A stretch of DNA of 11,122 bases from Nodosilinea sp. BSH.14. GTDB lineage: Bacteria > Cyanobacteriota > Cyanobacteriia > Phormidesmidales > Phormidesmidaceae. The notes beneath the pieces were generated by a model. The model made no database searches and was not told the DNA's origin. It was given only the letters and a program-made list of their open reading frames with translations. Shown one piece after another: positions 1 through 7,174 of this stretch (the stretch's first letter is position 1; each line of letters starts with the position of its first letter). The stretch is from the NCBI GenBank assembly GCA_023264315.1, contig JALQST010000062.1:1-11122 (forward strand). The letters are read 5' to 3'. Made by a program: the position numbers and the translations under genes.

Positions 1-345
<345 letters not shown>

Positions 346-439
346 TTATCTCATTCGCAGCACTCAGACTCATTCCCTGAGTGTCATCAAAATCACTTCT
401 CTAACGTGTAGTCCAAGGACATAACCAACCTTTCACCTC
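346..439 (+). other. 23S-5S internal transcribed spacer with processing hairpin
   Basis: This ~94-nt spacer separates 23S from 5S rRNA. It holds a clean inverted repeat, CACTCAG at 361-367 and CTGAGTG at 377-383, with a 9-nt loop. It is probably a structured element of the rRNA precursor, perhaps used in processing. No tRNA is found in the spacer. The hairpin is seen directly; its role is inferred. Confidence 0.7.
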
Positions 440-558
440 TCCTGGTGTTTATGGCGGTGTGGAACCACTCTGACCCATCCCGAACTCAGACGTGAAACGC
501 ACCTGCGGCGAAGATAGTGAGGGGGTTGCCCCTCGTCAAAATAGCTCAATGCCAGGGT
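440..558 (+). rRNA. rrf: 5S ribosomal RNA
   Basis: A ~119-nt 5S rRNA gene. The terminal helix is formed by CCTGG (441-445) and CCAGG (552-556). The internal blocks TGGAACCACTCTGACCCATC and CCGAACTCAGACGTGAAACG (positions 460-500) are hallmarks of bacterial 5S, and the CAAAATAGCTCAATGCCAGG 3' part is cyanobacterial in style. It follows 23S in the usual 16S-23S-5S order and is followed about 10 nt later by a terminator. Ends are good to one or two bases. Confidence 0.95.
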
Positions 559-567
559 ATTCATGAG

Positions 568-604
568 TTCCCCCTATTTTCCTGAGTGAAAGTAGGGGGA
601 ATTT
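568..604 (+). terminator. Rho-independent terminator of the rRNA operon
   Basis: TTCCCCCTA (568-576) pairs perfectly with TAGGGGGAA (593-601). The stem continues inward through TTTTC/GAAAG with one G-T pair, giving about 14 bp around a 6-nt loop. A short TTT run follows the stem at 602-604. The position just after 5S makes it the rRNA operon terminator. The T-tract is short, so termination may rely mostly on the long stable stem. Confidence 0.85.
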
Positions 605-616
605 CGTATGGATGTC

Positions 617-634
617 GTTGGAAGTGCTTCCAGC
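617..634. repeat. 18-nt near-perfect palindrome upstream of ppx
   Basis: GTTGGAAG (617-624) and CTTCCAGC (627-634) are complementary across a 2-nt centre, with one G-T mismatch in symmetry. It sits about 85 bp before the chosen ppx start and just after the rRNA terminator. It could be a dimeric regulator site or a small RNA hairpin. No regulator is identified and no convincing -10/-35 pair is seen next to it. Confidence 0.4.
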
Positions 635-716
635 AGAATACGAAGAAAAGGGTAGGCTATCTCCAGTGACGGCTCGGTGGAAAGGTAAGATCTGAGTAGA
701 ACGGTTGAGGTCGGGG

Positions 717-2378
717 ATGGTGACGACAACAGGCTTGACGAGCGATTCTGAAAAGCACATGACGGCCTTTTCAAGTTTTACCCCAGAGGAAATTAAGGGG
801 GATCGTATCCTGGCGGCCATTGATGTGGGTACGAACTCCATCCACATGGTGGTGGTCAAGATTCAGCCGGATCTGCCAGCCTTCAGCATTATTGATCGTG
901 AAAAAGAGACCGTTCGGCTCGGCAATTTTGATGAGACGACTAAAAGCTTGACGCCAGAAGCTATAGATCGGGCGGTGTCTGCCCTGAAGCGCTGCTGTGC
1001 TATTGCGGCTAGTCTCCAGGCTGAAGAGGTGATTGCGGTAGCCACCAGTGCAGTGCGCGAAGCCACCAATGGCGCAGAATTTATCGACCGAGTTTATCAA
1101 GCGGTGGGCCTGACGGTTAATGTGATTTCGGGCACCGAAGAAGCTCGTCGGATTTATTTGGGTGTGCTGTCTGGGATGGAATTCCATAGCCAACCCCATG
1201 CGGTGATTGACATTGGCGGTGGCTCTACGGAACTCATTTTGGGAACCGGAGAACCTCACCGCTGCCTCAGCAGCACTAAGGTAGGTGCGGTGCGACTGAC
1301 GGCCCAATTTGTGAAGACCAATCCCATCAGTGCCTCAGAATTTATTGCCCTGAGAGCCTATGTGCGGGGGATGTTGGAATTGCCTGTGCAGGAACTCAGG
1401 GCAAAGCTAGACGGCTCTGAAGCCGTGCGTATGATTGGCACCTCGGGGACGATTGAATGTTTGGCGGCTTTGGCGGCCTACAAGCGCCTAGGGTTGGTGC
1501 CCGATCCGCTGAATGGCTATCAGATGTCCTATGAGGACTTATCTAAGCTGGTCGAAGAACTGCGGCAAGCGAGCTATAGCGAACGGTTAGCGATGCCAGA
1601 AATGTCGCCTCGGCGAGCAGAGATTATTGTAGCAGGGGCGGTGATTCTCCATGAGGCCATGGGTTTGCTAGGGGCGAAGTCCATCACCATTTGCGAGCGG
1701 GCACTGCGGGAAGGGGTGGTGGTGGATTGGATGATCACCCATGGTCTGATTGAAGATCGGATGCAGTTTCAGAAGTCCGTTCGTCAGCGCAATGTGCTGA
1801 AAACAGCCCACAAGTATAAGGTTCATCTAAACCGGGCAGAGCGAGTAGCTCAATTTGTGATGGATTTATTTGACCAAACCTATGGTAGCTTGCATACCTG
1901 GGGGGCGTTAGAAAAAGAATTGCTTTGGGCGGCAACTATCCTCCACAATTGTGGACACTTTGTCAGTCACTCGTCCCACCATAAGCATTCCTATTATTTA
2001 ATTCGTCACGGGGAACTATTGGGTTATACAGAAACGGAATTGGAAGTAATTGCCAATATTGCTCGCTACCATCGCCGCAGTGGGCCTAAGAAGAAACATG
2101 AGAGCTTCCGGAATTTGCCGACTCGCTATCATCGTCAAGTGGTGACTCAATTGAGCGCCTTATTGCGGGTTGCAGTGGCGCTTGATCGACGCGGTGTCGG
2201 AGCGGTAAAAAGTATTCACTGCCATTTTGATAGTGAAGCCCATGTTTTGCACCTAGATGTGGTGCCATCCCAAGTTGGGGAAGATTGTGCCTCTGAACTG
2301 TGGAACTTAGGGTATAAAAAGCAGTATTTTGAGGAAGTCTTTGATGTTCAGTTAATGGCTCGATTAGCTGGTGGCTAA
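717..2378 (+). CDS. ppx: Exopolyphosphatase / pppGpp phosphatase family protein (Ppx/GppA)
   Basis: Predicted cytoplasmic phosphatase that removes terminal phosphate from polyphosphate and/or pppGpp; the family members cannot be told apart here. The protein has 553 residues. The ASKHA nucleotide-binding fold shows phosphate-1 motif IDVGTNSIHM at about residue 35 and phosphate-2 motif DIGGGSTE at 165-172, whose Glu is typically catalytic. An HD-like helical domain follows, with LHNCG at 409-413 and HHKHSYYLI at about 421-429. The HD aspartate is replaced by Asn, which is normal for Ppx proteins because this domain is not the active site. ATG 717 is chosen because GAGG lies 6 nt upstream and the next in-frame ATG (759) would trim a short variable N-terminus; 759 remains possible, and an upstream TTG at 705 is unlikely. 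The gene is 41 bp upstream of leuD on the same strand, possibly co-transcribed. Family confidence is very high; substrate preference is unknown. Confidence 0.95.
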   Translation: MVTTTGLTSDSEKHMTAFSSFTPEEIKGDRILAAIDVGTNSIHMVVVKIQPDLPAFSIIDREKETVRLGNFDETTKSLTPEAIDRAVSALKRCCAIAASLQAEEVIAVATSAVREATNGAEFIDRVYQAVGLTVNVISGTEEARRIYLGVLSGMEFHSQPHAVIDIGGGSTELILGTGEPHRCLSSTKVGAVRLTAQFVKTNPISASEFIALRAYVRGMLELPVQELRAKLDGSEAVRMIGTSGTIECLAALAAYKRLGLVPDPLNGYQMSYEDLSKLVEELRQASYSERLAMPEMSPRRAEIIVAGAVILHEAMGLLGAKSITICERALREGVVVDWMITHGLIEDRMQFQKSVRQRNVLKTAHKYKVHLNRAERVAQFVMDLFDQTYGSLHTWGALEKELLWAATILHNCGHFVSHSSHHKHSYYLIRHGELLGYTETELEVIANIARYHRRSGPKKKHESFRNLPTRYHRQVVTQLSALLRVAVALDRRGVGAVKSIHCHFDSEAHVLHLDVVPSQVGEDCASELWNLGYKKQYFEEVFDVQLMARLAGG

Positions 2379-2419
2379 AGGTCGCTTAATCGTTGGGATA
2401 GCGTTATTAGGATAGGGTA

Positions 2420-3007
2420 ATGTCGAAAATTCAGCAAATTGCCGGAACTGGAATTCCTTTGGTAGGGAATGATATTGATACGGATCGGATTATTCCGGCT
2501 CGGTTTCTGAAGTGTGTGACCTTTGATGGCCTTGGAGAACAGGTGTTTGCGGATGATCGTCTTGCCCTATCGGGGCAGCATCCCTTTGACCAAGAGCCCT
2601 ATCAGGATGCTTCTATTTTGGTCGTAAACCGCAATTTTGGCTGCGGATCGTCCCGTGAACATGCGCCCCAGGCCATTGCCCGCTGGGGAATTCGCGGGAT
2701 TGTTGGGGAAAGTTTCGCGGAAATTTTCTTCGGAAACTGTGTGGCTATTGGCATCCCCTGTGTGACGGCAACGGCGGAGGCTTTAGCTCAGATGCAGCGG
2801 GCGTTAACGGATGATCCAACCCTGGCCGTTACCCTCGATCTAGAAAACTTGCGGGTTGGCTATGGCGATCAATCGGTGTCGGTTCAGATGCCGGAGGGAG
2901 TGCGGCAAGCCTTTTTGGCTGGCACCTGGGATGCCTGTGGCCAACTGGTGGCCAATGCAGATGAGATTCATGGGACGGCGCGACGGTTGGCGTATATGGC
3001 GTGGTGA
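2420..3007 (+). CDS. leuD: 3-isopropylmalate dehydratase small subunit
   Basis: Small (swivel-domain) subunit of isopropylmalate isomerase. With the LeuC iron-sulfur subunit it converts 2-isopropylmalate to 3-isopropylmalate in leucine biosynthesis, in the cytoplasm. The length, 195 residues, is normal for LeuD. Diagnostic motifs are NDIDTDRIIPARFLK at residues 17-31 and NFGCGSSREHAP at 72-83, the conserved substrate-loop region of aconitase-family small subunits. LeuC is not in the window, so the two subunits are encoded apart, which is common in cyanobacteria. The ATG is preceded by a weak purine-rich AGGATAGGG. No promoter is obvious in the 41 bp after ppx, so read-through from ppx is plausible. 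No truncation or odd residues are seen. Confidence 0.96.
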   Translation: MSKIQQIAGTGIPLVGNDIDTDRIIPARFLKCVTFDGLGEQVFADDRLALSGQHPFDQEPYQDASILVVNRNFGCGSSREHAPQAIARWGIRGIVGESFAEIFFGNCVAIGIPCVTATAEALAQMQRALTDDPTLAVTLDLENLRVGYGDQSVSVQMPEGVRQAFLAGTWDACGQLVANADEIHGTARRLAYMAW

Positions 3008-3079
3008 TAGGAACTTGGTGATGGGGTGTCCTTGGGGGCTTCCCATAGATTTGCTAAGCGGTTGTCGCATTTTGTGGTT

Positions 3080-3100
3080 TCCCTAGGCATTCCCTAGGGA
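3080..3100. repeat. TCCCTAGG direct repeat containing a 10-bp palindrome
   Basis: TCCCTAGG occurs at 3080-3087 and again at 3091-3098. The second copy continues to form the perfect palindrome TCCCTAGGGA (3091-3100). The copies are 11 bp apart, about one helical turn, so both would face the same side of the DNA. They lie 20-40 bp before the start of the 546-residue gene, where an operator would be expected. The regulatory role is inferred only from position. Confidence 0.4.
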
Positions 3101-3120
3101 GTAGCCCTTTGTGTTGGGAA

Positions 3121-4761
3121 ATGGTGATGACGATGGTTGCTCCGGCGATGTCTGCCTTGGCCCCGTGGCCCCCGACTGAGTCTTGGTCGGGGGGGACTAC
3201 GGCAGCTTTGCTGCGCCAGTCCATTTGCCAGTTGTCGCCGTTAGAGGGGACTCCGGTGGCCTTGATGCATGCCCAGAATCTGGCCCAAGCGCTGGATCAA
3301 CTGATCGCCATTGTGATGACGCTGCGGTCGCCGACGGCAGGGTGGCCAGCGGATGTGGTGTTAACCCCTGCCTTGTTGGCCCCTTATATCAGTGAGGAGG
3401 TGTGGAATGTGCTGGATCGACTTGCCCAGGATGCGCCCGGTCTGGGCTTAGGGGCGTCATCGGCGGCGGCGATCTTGCCAATTCCTTCCCTGATTCCACG
3501 GCTGTTGTGGATGTTGGCGAGCAGTGGTTATGAGGTGATGCACCTCGTTGAAGGTGGCCGGGCCACGGTACGACGAGCGGGTGAACCGGGTACGGTGAGC
3601 GTGGTTCGCCTAGTGCCGGTTCTGACCTTGACGACAGCCCAGGAAACCTATGCCCTTGATTTAGTGACTCAGGCGGATCCCTCGCCTTCGCTATGGCTGC
3701 CGCCTGAGACGACGCTCTCCCTGCTAGATCATGACTTGGACGGGTCTTGGATCTCCGTGGAAACGCTGACATCGGGTGTGCTGGAGGTGGTGGCCCAGGC
3801 TCAGCCTTTGCTCTACGAGGTGCTCACCACAGGACGTCGGGTAGAGGCGCTGTGTCCGTTTCAGTCGTGGCAACCGGCCACCCTGCGACTGCATTTGTAT
3901 TTGGCAGATATGGGTGTGCAAGGTACGGGAAGCACCTCGGCAGCGGCTTTAGAGACGTTGCCTCGTCTTTCCCAAGAAAGTTTGCCCCAAGAGAATGGGA
4001 CTTCTACGGCGTTTACCCTGGATGACTTTGCGAGCACCTTGATGGAGGAGGCCGCGCCTTCTACGGAGGGAATTTTGGGAGATTGGTTGACCTTTCAGGA
4101 TGCAGGCTGGGTGCAGCGATTTCTCTATGGCCATGCCCGACGAGTATTGATCCAGGGGTTGCCCCAACTGTGCCAAGGGGAGGAGGATGCCTCAGAGGAT
4201 GAACGCGAGATCGGCTGCACCACCTTGGCCTATCATGCGACTCAGGGCATTGACGGCCCAAAGGCGTTATTTAAGCATACGTTTGTGCGGGCTCCGGTAC
4301 TGGTGGCGGATCTGTGGCCTCGATTCCGCTGGTATTTGGCCCAAAGCTCGGAGCGGGTGATGCAACTGATGGGCGGATTGCCAGTGCAGGTGCTGTCCCC
4401 CGGTCGGGGCTGGCAGCAGGGTATCCTCTCGCTGCGACCTTTAATGCAATTGGTCACGGGGTCTAAAACTTGGATTATCGACCTGGGAAGCGGTCGATTG
4501 CTGCCGACGCTGCCCCTGGTCTTACCGGGCGATGCGGTGGTTGAAACGACCCAGGCTGGGGATTGGGCGAATCATCAAACCATCGCGGCGTTGCTCGCCC
4601 TCGTGGATCAGGATTTGGCCCAGCACGCTCCGGCCATGGTGGAACTGCCCCAGGGAACCGCTGTTCACCTACGCGATTTAGCCGTGGAAGAGGATGCCCC
4701 CACTGTCTGGTTGACGTTGCAATGGTGTTTCACCTGGGCCTACGGAGGCTATAGAACGTGA
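3121..4761 (+). CDS. Conserved hypothetical protein with degenerate MazG-like N-terminal segment
   Basis: I do not recognise this protein of about 546 residues as a named family. It has no signal peptide or clear membrane segment, so it is probably cytoplasmic. Residues 58-101 follow the start of MazG pyrophosphohydrolases: a hydrophobic helix ending in LRSP, then GWP, then PYISEEVWNVLDRL, which aligns with the MazG pattern of LRDP, GCPWD and PYxxEExxExxDAI. The metal-binding EExxE has become EEVWN, and no ExxD partner is seen afterwards, so MazG chemistry is unlikely. The remainder is Leu/Val-rich with an acidic linker near residues 280-330. The start is uncertain: ATGs at 3121, 3127 and 3133 are in frame, GGGA (3116-3119) best suits 3127, and TTG 3109 is possible. 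It lies 113 bp after leuD and converges on the VanX-like gene. The ORF is certainly coding; its function is unknown. Confidence 0.85.
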   Translation: MVMTMVAPAMSALAPWPPTESWSGGTTAALLRQSICQLSPLEGTPVALMHAQNLAQALDQLIAIVMTLRSPTAGWPADVVLTPALLAPYISEEVWNVLDRLAQDAPGLGLGASSAAAILPIPSLIPRLLWMLASSGYEVMHLVEGGRATVRRAGEPGTVSVVRLVPVLTLTTAQETYALDLVTQADPSPSLWLPPETTLSLLDHDLDGSWISVETLTSGVLEVVAQAQPLLYEVLTTGRRVEALCPFQSWQPATLRLHLYLADMGVQGTGSTSAAALETLPRLSQESLPQENGTSTAFTLDDFASTLMEEAAPSTEGILGDWLTFQDAGWVQRFLYGHARRVLIQGLPQLCQGEEDASEDEREIGCTTLAYHATQGIDGPKALFKHTFVRAPVLVADLWPRFRWYLAQSSERVMQLMGGLPVQVLSPGRGWQQGILSLRPLMQLVTGSKTWIIDLGSGRLLPTLPLVLPGDAVVETTQAGDWANHQTIAALLALVDQDLAQHAPAMVELPQGTAVHLRDLAVEEDAPTVWLTLQWCFTWAYGGYRT

Positions 4762-4803
4762 GCGGTTTAGTGAGCGTAGGGAGGTTATTGTCCCCTTGAT
4801 GGG

Positions 4804-5520
4804 TTAAAGCAGGATATCGGCTCGACCGTAGCGGGCGATAACGGGCTGGTGGGGATGGGCCTGCTGCTGAAGCCATGCCCACAGTTGGTCTCCGAGGGAA
4901 AAGTGCCACCATTCCTGGGGATGACGGCAAAAGCCAGCGACGGCCATCGCCTGGTGGAGAATCTGGCGATGGGTGTGAAATCGTTGGCCCTCGGGATCGG
5001 AGGTCGGTGCAAAGTAGTCGGGCCGGGAGCGGTCTGAAATCTCGTCAATGGGAGAACCCATGGAAATGGGGTAATCTTTGGCATCCACGAGGCTGATATC
5101 GATGGCGGCCCCGGTGCTGTGGGGGGGCGGGGTGGTGGGATCAGGACTGGGACTAGCCCAAAACTGGGTGACTTCGGCCATCAGGGCTTGGTGCTGATCC
5201 TCGGTCAGATCGGTTTGCTGAGGATAGCGCTGCTGACGCAGTTCCTCGAAGGCATGGTTCACCATAAATGCCTGAACCGCAACCGGGCGGTAGGCATCGA
5301 AAATCTGCATTCGCCATTGAGGGTGGTGCTGCTGCAGATGGTCTTGGGCCACTGCCAGTGCCTCTAACACGCCGAGTCGCAGCCAATAGGGAGACTGGTG
5401 GCCGTAGGGGGCTCCCAAGCGTTGGTAGGGATGGGGATCGACCCTGGCAAAGGAGGTCGATGGGATGGGGACGAGGGGTTCGCCGCAGTCGGCGATGGGA
5501 ATGGTTTGGTAGGGTTTCAT
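4804..5520 (-). CDS. D-alanyl-D-alanine dipeptidase, VanX/DdpX-type (peptidase M15D)
   Basis: Predicted zinc peptidase that cleaves free D-Ala-D-Ala, with a role in peptidoglycan turnover or use of the dipeptide. The protein has 238 residues from ATG 5520. The metal site follows the family pattern: HSTGAAID at 134-141 gives the SxHxxGxAxD-type ligands His134 and Asp141, and EWWH at 203-206 gives the catalytic Glu203 and ligand His206. FDAYRP at 74-79 holds the conserved Arg78. The start at MKPYQ is chosen because that is where family homology begins; a GTG at 5556 would add 12 Pro-rich residues. Neither has a good ribosome binding site. It is divergent from yebC and converges on the hypothetical gene. 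No VanH/VanA or VanRS genes are nearby, so glycopeptide resistance is not indicated. No clear signal peptide, so probably cytoplasmic. Confidence 0.92.
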   Translation of the reverse strand: MKPYQTIPIADCGEPLVPIPSTSFARVDPHPYQRLGAPYGHQSPYWLRLGVLEALAVAQDHLQQHHPQWRMQIFDAYRPVAVQAFMVNHAFEELRQQRYPQQTDLTEDQHQALMAEVTQFWASPSPDPTTPPPHSTGAAIDISLVDAKDYPISMGSPIDEISDRSRPDYFAPTSDPEGQRFHTHRQILHQAMAVAGFCRHPQEWWHFSLGDQLWAWLQQQAHPHQPVIARYGRADILL

Positions 5521-5734
5521 GGAGGGCTGGGGAGTCGGACACGGAAAGCGGTACACCTTGAACGCAGAAACGGCAGGGCTGCCCTCGATCTGGGGTTAAC
5601 CTTGCCGCCCTCGTTCGCTGATCGCCATGGTAGCGTTTATCCCGGCCTGAGCCCATGACAAAACCAAGCCTGCCTGGGGCTGATTCGGACAACTCAGGCG
5701 ATAGAATCGAACATGCAGTGATCCCCCGTGAGGT
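5521..5734. promoter_or_regulatory. Divergent intergenic region between the dipeptidase gene and yebC
   Basis: This ~214-bp region must carry promoters for both divergent genes. On the plus strand, TAGAAT at 5702-5707 is a reasonable -10 for yebC, about 28 bp before its ATG, but no good -35 lies 16-18 bp upstream. No riboswitch or strong inverted repeat was seen. An apparent open frame running through here on the minus strand is not considered a gene. Confidence 0.35.
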
Positions 5735-6502
5735 ATGGCAGGTCATAGTAAGTGGGCCAATATTAAGCGACAAAAAGCTCGGGTCGATGCGGTGAAGGGC
5801 AAGGTGTTTGCCAAGATGTCGCGGGAAATTATTGTGGCAGCGCGGCTGGGGGGAGCAGACCCCGCCGGGAATTTCCAGTTGCGCACCGCCATCGATAAGG
5901 CGAAGGCGGCGGGGGTGCCCAATGACAACATTGATCGCGCTATTGCTAAGGGTTCGGGCCAATTGGGGGCTGATAATAGCTATGAGGCTATCCGCTATGA
6001 GGGCTATGGGCCGGGCGGCATTGCCGTGCTCATTGAAGCCCTGACCGATAACCGCAATCGCACTGCGGCTGACCTTCGATCTGCTTTTAGTAAGCGTAAT
6101 GGCAACCTTGGGGAGACGGGGTGTGTGGGCTGGATGTTTGACCAGAAGGGTGTTGTGACCATCGCTGCCCCGGGGGATGAGGAAAGACTCCTGGAGGTGG
6201 TCATGGAGGGGGGGGCCGAAACCTACGAACTGATCGACCTAGACGAAGAAACGCCTGGGGCCGAGGTCTTTTGTGCGCCGGTAGACTTGGAGACCCTGGA
6301 TACAGCCCTTAAAACCTACGGCTATGCGGTGCAGCAGAGCGAACTCCGGTGGATTCCTAGCAACACCGTCGCGGTGACGGATCCCGATCAAGCGCGGCTG
6401 TTGATGAAACTCATGGAAGCCCTGGAGGATCTAGACGATGTGCAGTCCGTCACCGCCAATTTTGACCTGGATGAAGCGGCGATTCCTGATCTAGTGGCCT
6501 AG
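5735..6502 (+). CDS. yebC: YebC/PmpR (TACO1) family protein
   Basis: Member of the conserved YebC/TACO1 family, long annotated as a probable transcriptional regulator; more recent work on the family links it to ribosomes and relief of stalling at proline-rich stretches. It acts in the cytoplasm. The length, 255 residues, is normal. The N-terminus MAGHSKWANIKRQKARVD is nearly invariant and fixes the start. AAGVPNDNIDRAI at residues ~60-72 and YEGYGPGG at ~89-96 are further signatures. The conserved GNLG...GCVGWMFDQKG stretch lies near residues 122-140, and the acidic C-terminal domain is complete. GTGAGG (5728-5733) is too close to the ATG to be a standard Shine-Dalgarno. The SLOG remnant gene follows after 116 bp. 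Confidence 0.96.
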   Translation: MAGHSKWANIKRQKARVDAVKGKVFAKMSREIIVAARLGGADPAGNFQLRTAIDKAKAAGVPNDNIDRAIAKGSGQLGADNSYEAIRYEGYGPGGIAVLIEALTDNRNRTAADLRSAFSKRNGNLGETGCVGWMFDQKGVVTIAAPGDEERLLEVVMEGGAETYELIDLDEETPGAEVFCAPVDLETLDTALKTYGYAVQQSELRWIPSNTVAVTDPDQARLLMKLMEALEDLDDVQSVTANFDLDEAAIPDLVA

Positions 6503-6539
6503 TGGCTCTTGGTGGGGTGGCGATAGACGGGGGTTGACT

Positions 6540-6557
6540 GAGATATTTGAGATATTT
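6540..6557. repeat. Tandem duplication of GAGATATTT
   Basis: The 9-mer GAGATATTT occurs twice back to back (6540-6548 and 6549-6557) in the gap after yebC, immediately after a TTGACT at 6534-6539. It may be an AT-rich upstream promoter element or simply slippage. No palindrome or known operator is recognised. Confidence 0.4.
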
Positions 6558-6582
6558 GTTGAGGGCTGAGGGTTTCTCAGAG

Positions 6583-6611
6583 TGGGCATTCTCCAGGGCT
6601 CTGGATATAAT
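6583..6611 (+). promoter_or_regulatory. Sigma70-type promoter with consensus -10
   Basis: A perfect -10 hexamer TATAAT lies at 6606-6611. TGGGCA (6583-6588) matches the -35 consensus TTGACA at four of six positions with the ideal 17-bp spacer. The predicted transcription start falls at about 6617-6619, essentially on the ATG at 6619, so the transcript would be leaderless or nearly so. It would drive the decayed SLOG gene and perhaps cobU downstream. Confidence 0.6.
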
Positions 6612-6618
6612 GCTCACC

Positions 6619-7040
6619 ATGACAGCTCCCGCTATACCCGGTCTCCTGACGCTATTTTTCCCGGGTGGCCACCAGGCCCAAGCCCTTTGGTTGGCGTCTC
6701 CGCACACCAGATCCGACGTCGTTGCTTTGCTGGGGCTAGCGCGGGCGCGTCCTACCCTCGTCATTGTGGGTGGGGTGGGGTTAATGGAGGCTATGAGTAT
6801 GCAACGGCTTCTGATTTCCACCTACACCTCGCTGCGGGTCGGCCCATGCTGGTGTTGGCGGGAAGTGGGCGCTTTGCCGATGATGTTGCCGCCGCCCTCG
6901 TGGCCGACCCCCAGGATATTGATCCCCCGCTGCGCGAAGCCATTCAGCGCTATCATCTCATTGGTGCTCTGCGCAGCCTGGATATTGGTCTCTTTCCCGA
7001 TCACCTGCGGCAACAACTTACGGCTTACTTTAAGACTTGA
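6619..7040 (+). pseudogene. Decayed SLOG (TRPM-SLOG/LSDAT-like) nucleotide-binding protein gene with internal deletion and frameshift
   Basis: Two reading frames together resemble the ends of one bacterial SLOG/LSDAT-type Rossmann-like protein. From ATG 6619 the first frame gives an N-terminal region ending in the first strand, RPTLVIVGG (to ~6774). The other frame, readable from about 6780, gives VNGG, then HLAAGRPMLVLAGSGRFADD and a helical end (stop 7038-7040). The AGRP..V.AGSGR pattern is the C-terminal nucleotide-binding element of this family. Intact members, as I recall them, are about 240-270 residues and carry a central GG(T/N)xxGvM segment; the pieces here would total only ~138, so roughly 100 or more residues are missing as well as the frame. 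The join lies in the G-rich tract 6766-6780. If translated from 6619 without shifting, the product is out of frame after about residue 54 and runs to 7092. Family assignment is by pattern memory. Confidence 0.6.
6766..6780 (+). other. G-rich junction of the SLOG gene deletion
   Basis: GTGGGTGGGGTGGGG contains two back-to-back TGGGG units. Upstream frame 1 reads VGG; downstream frame 3 reads into VNGG. This short repeat is a plausible site for a slippage or microhomology-mediated deletion. No standard X-XXY-YYZ slippery heptamer is present, so a programmed frameshift is less likely. Confidence 0.45.
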
Positions 7041-7095
7041 AGCTTCACTACAGACTATGTTTCCTCTCCTAAGCATGGGTGGGCTTTGGTGAAGT

Positions 7096-7107
7096 TAGCC
7101 ATGGCTA
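7096..7107. repeat. 12-bp perfect palindrome TAGCCATGGCTA
   Basis: A perfect palindrome in the 134-bp gap between the SLOG remnant and cobU, about 70 bp before the cobU start. It might be an operator, but no promoter elements are recognised beside it. The gap lacks the conserved GCCACTG box of cobalamin riboswitches. Confidence 0.3.
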
Positions 7108-7161
7108 TCCAGTGGCGTGACCACGTTAGTGCGGGTTTTCGATGTGGACTGGGCAGGTTTG

Positions 7162-7168
7162 AAGGAGG
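7162..7168 (+). promoter_or_regulatory. Strong Shine-Dalgarno of cobU
   Basis: AAGGAGG, fully complementary to the 16S rRNA tail, lies 6 nt before a GTG at 7175. It fixes the non-ATG start of cobU. Confidence 0.8.
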
Positions 7169-7174
7169 ACATCC

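Noticed and set aside
536..859. Open frame on the minus strand over the 5S end and ppx start
   Set aside because: It crosses the rRNA terminator and the start of a clear ppx gene and resembles no protein family.
771..1307. 178-codon open frame on the minus strand
   Set aside because: Antisense to the conserved Ppx/GppA core; composition-driven shadow with no recognisable motif.
1735..1990. Ppx HD-domain inactivation (LHNCG instead of an HD pair)
   Set aside because: Loss of the HD aspartate is usual in the C-terminal domain of Ppx/GppA proteins and is not an anomaly.
5153..5962. 269-codon open frame on the minus strand spanning the dipeptidase gene, the gap and the start of yebC
   Set aside because: It overlaps two well-supported genes, is Arg/Pro/Ser-rich and has no recognisable domain.
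6766..6786. Programmed -1 frameshift joining the two SLOG halves
   Set aside because: No slippery heptamer, and about 100 residues of the fold would still be missing, so a deletion explains the data better.
7041..7174. Cobalamin riboswitch upstream of cobU
   Set aside because: The conserved B12-box (GCCACTG) and the needed leader length are absent in this 134-bp gap.
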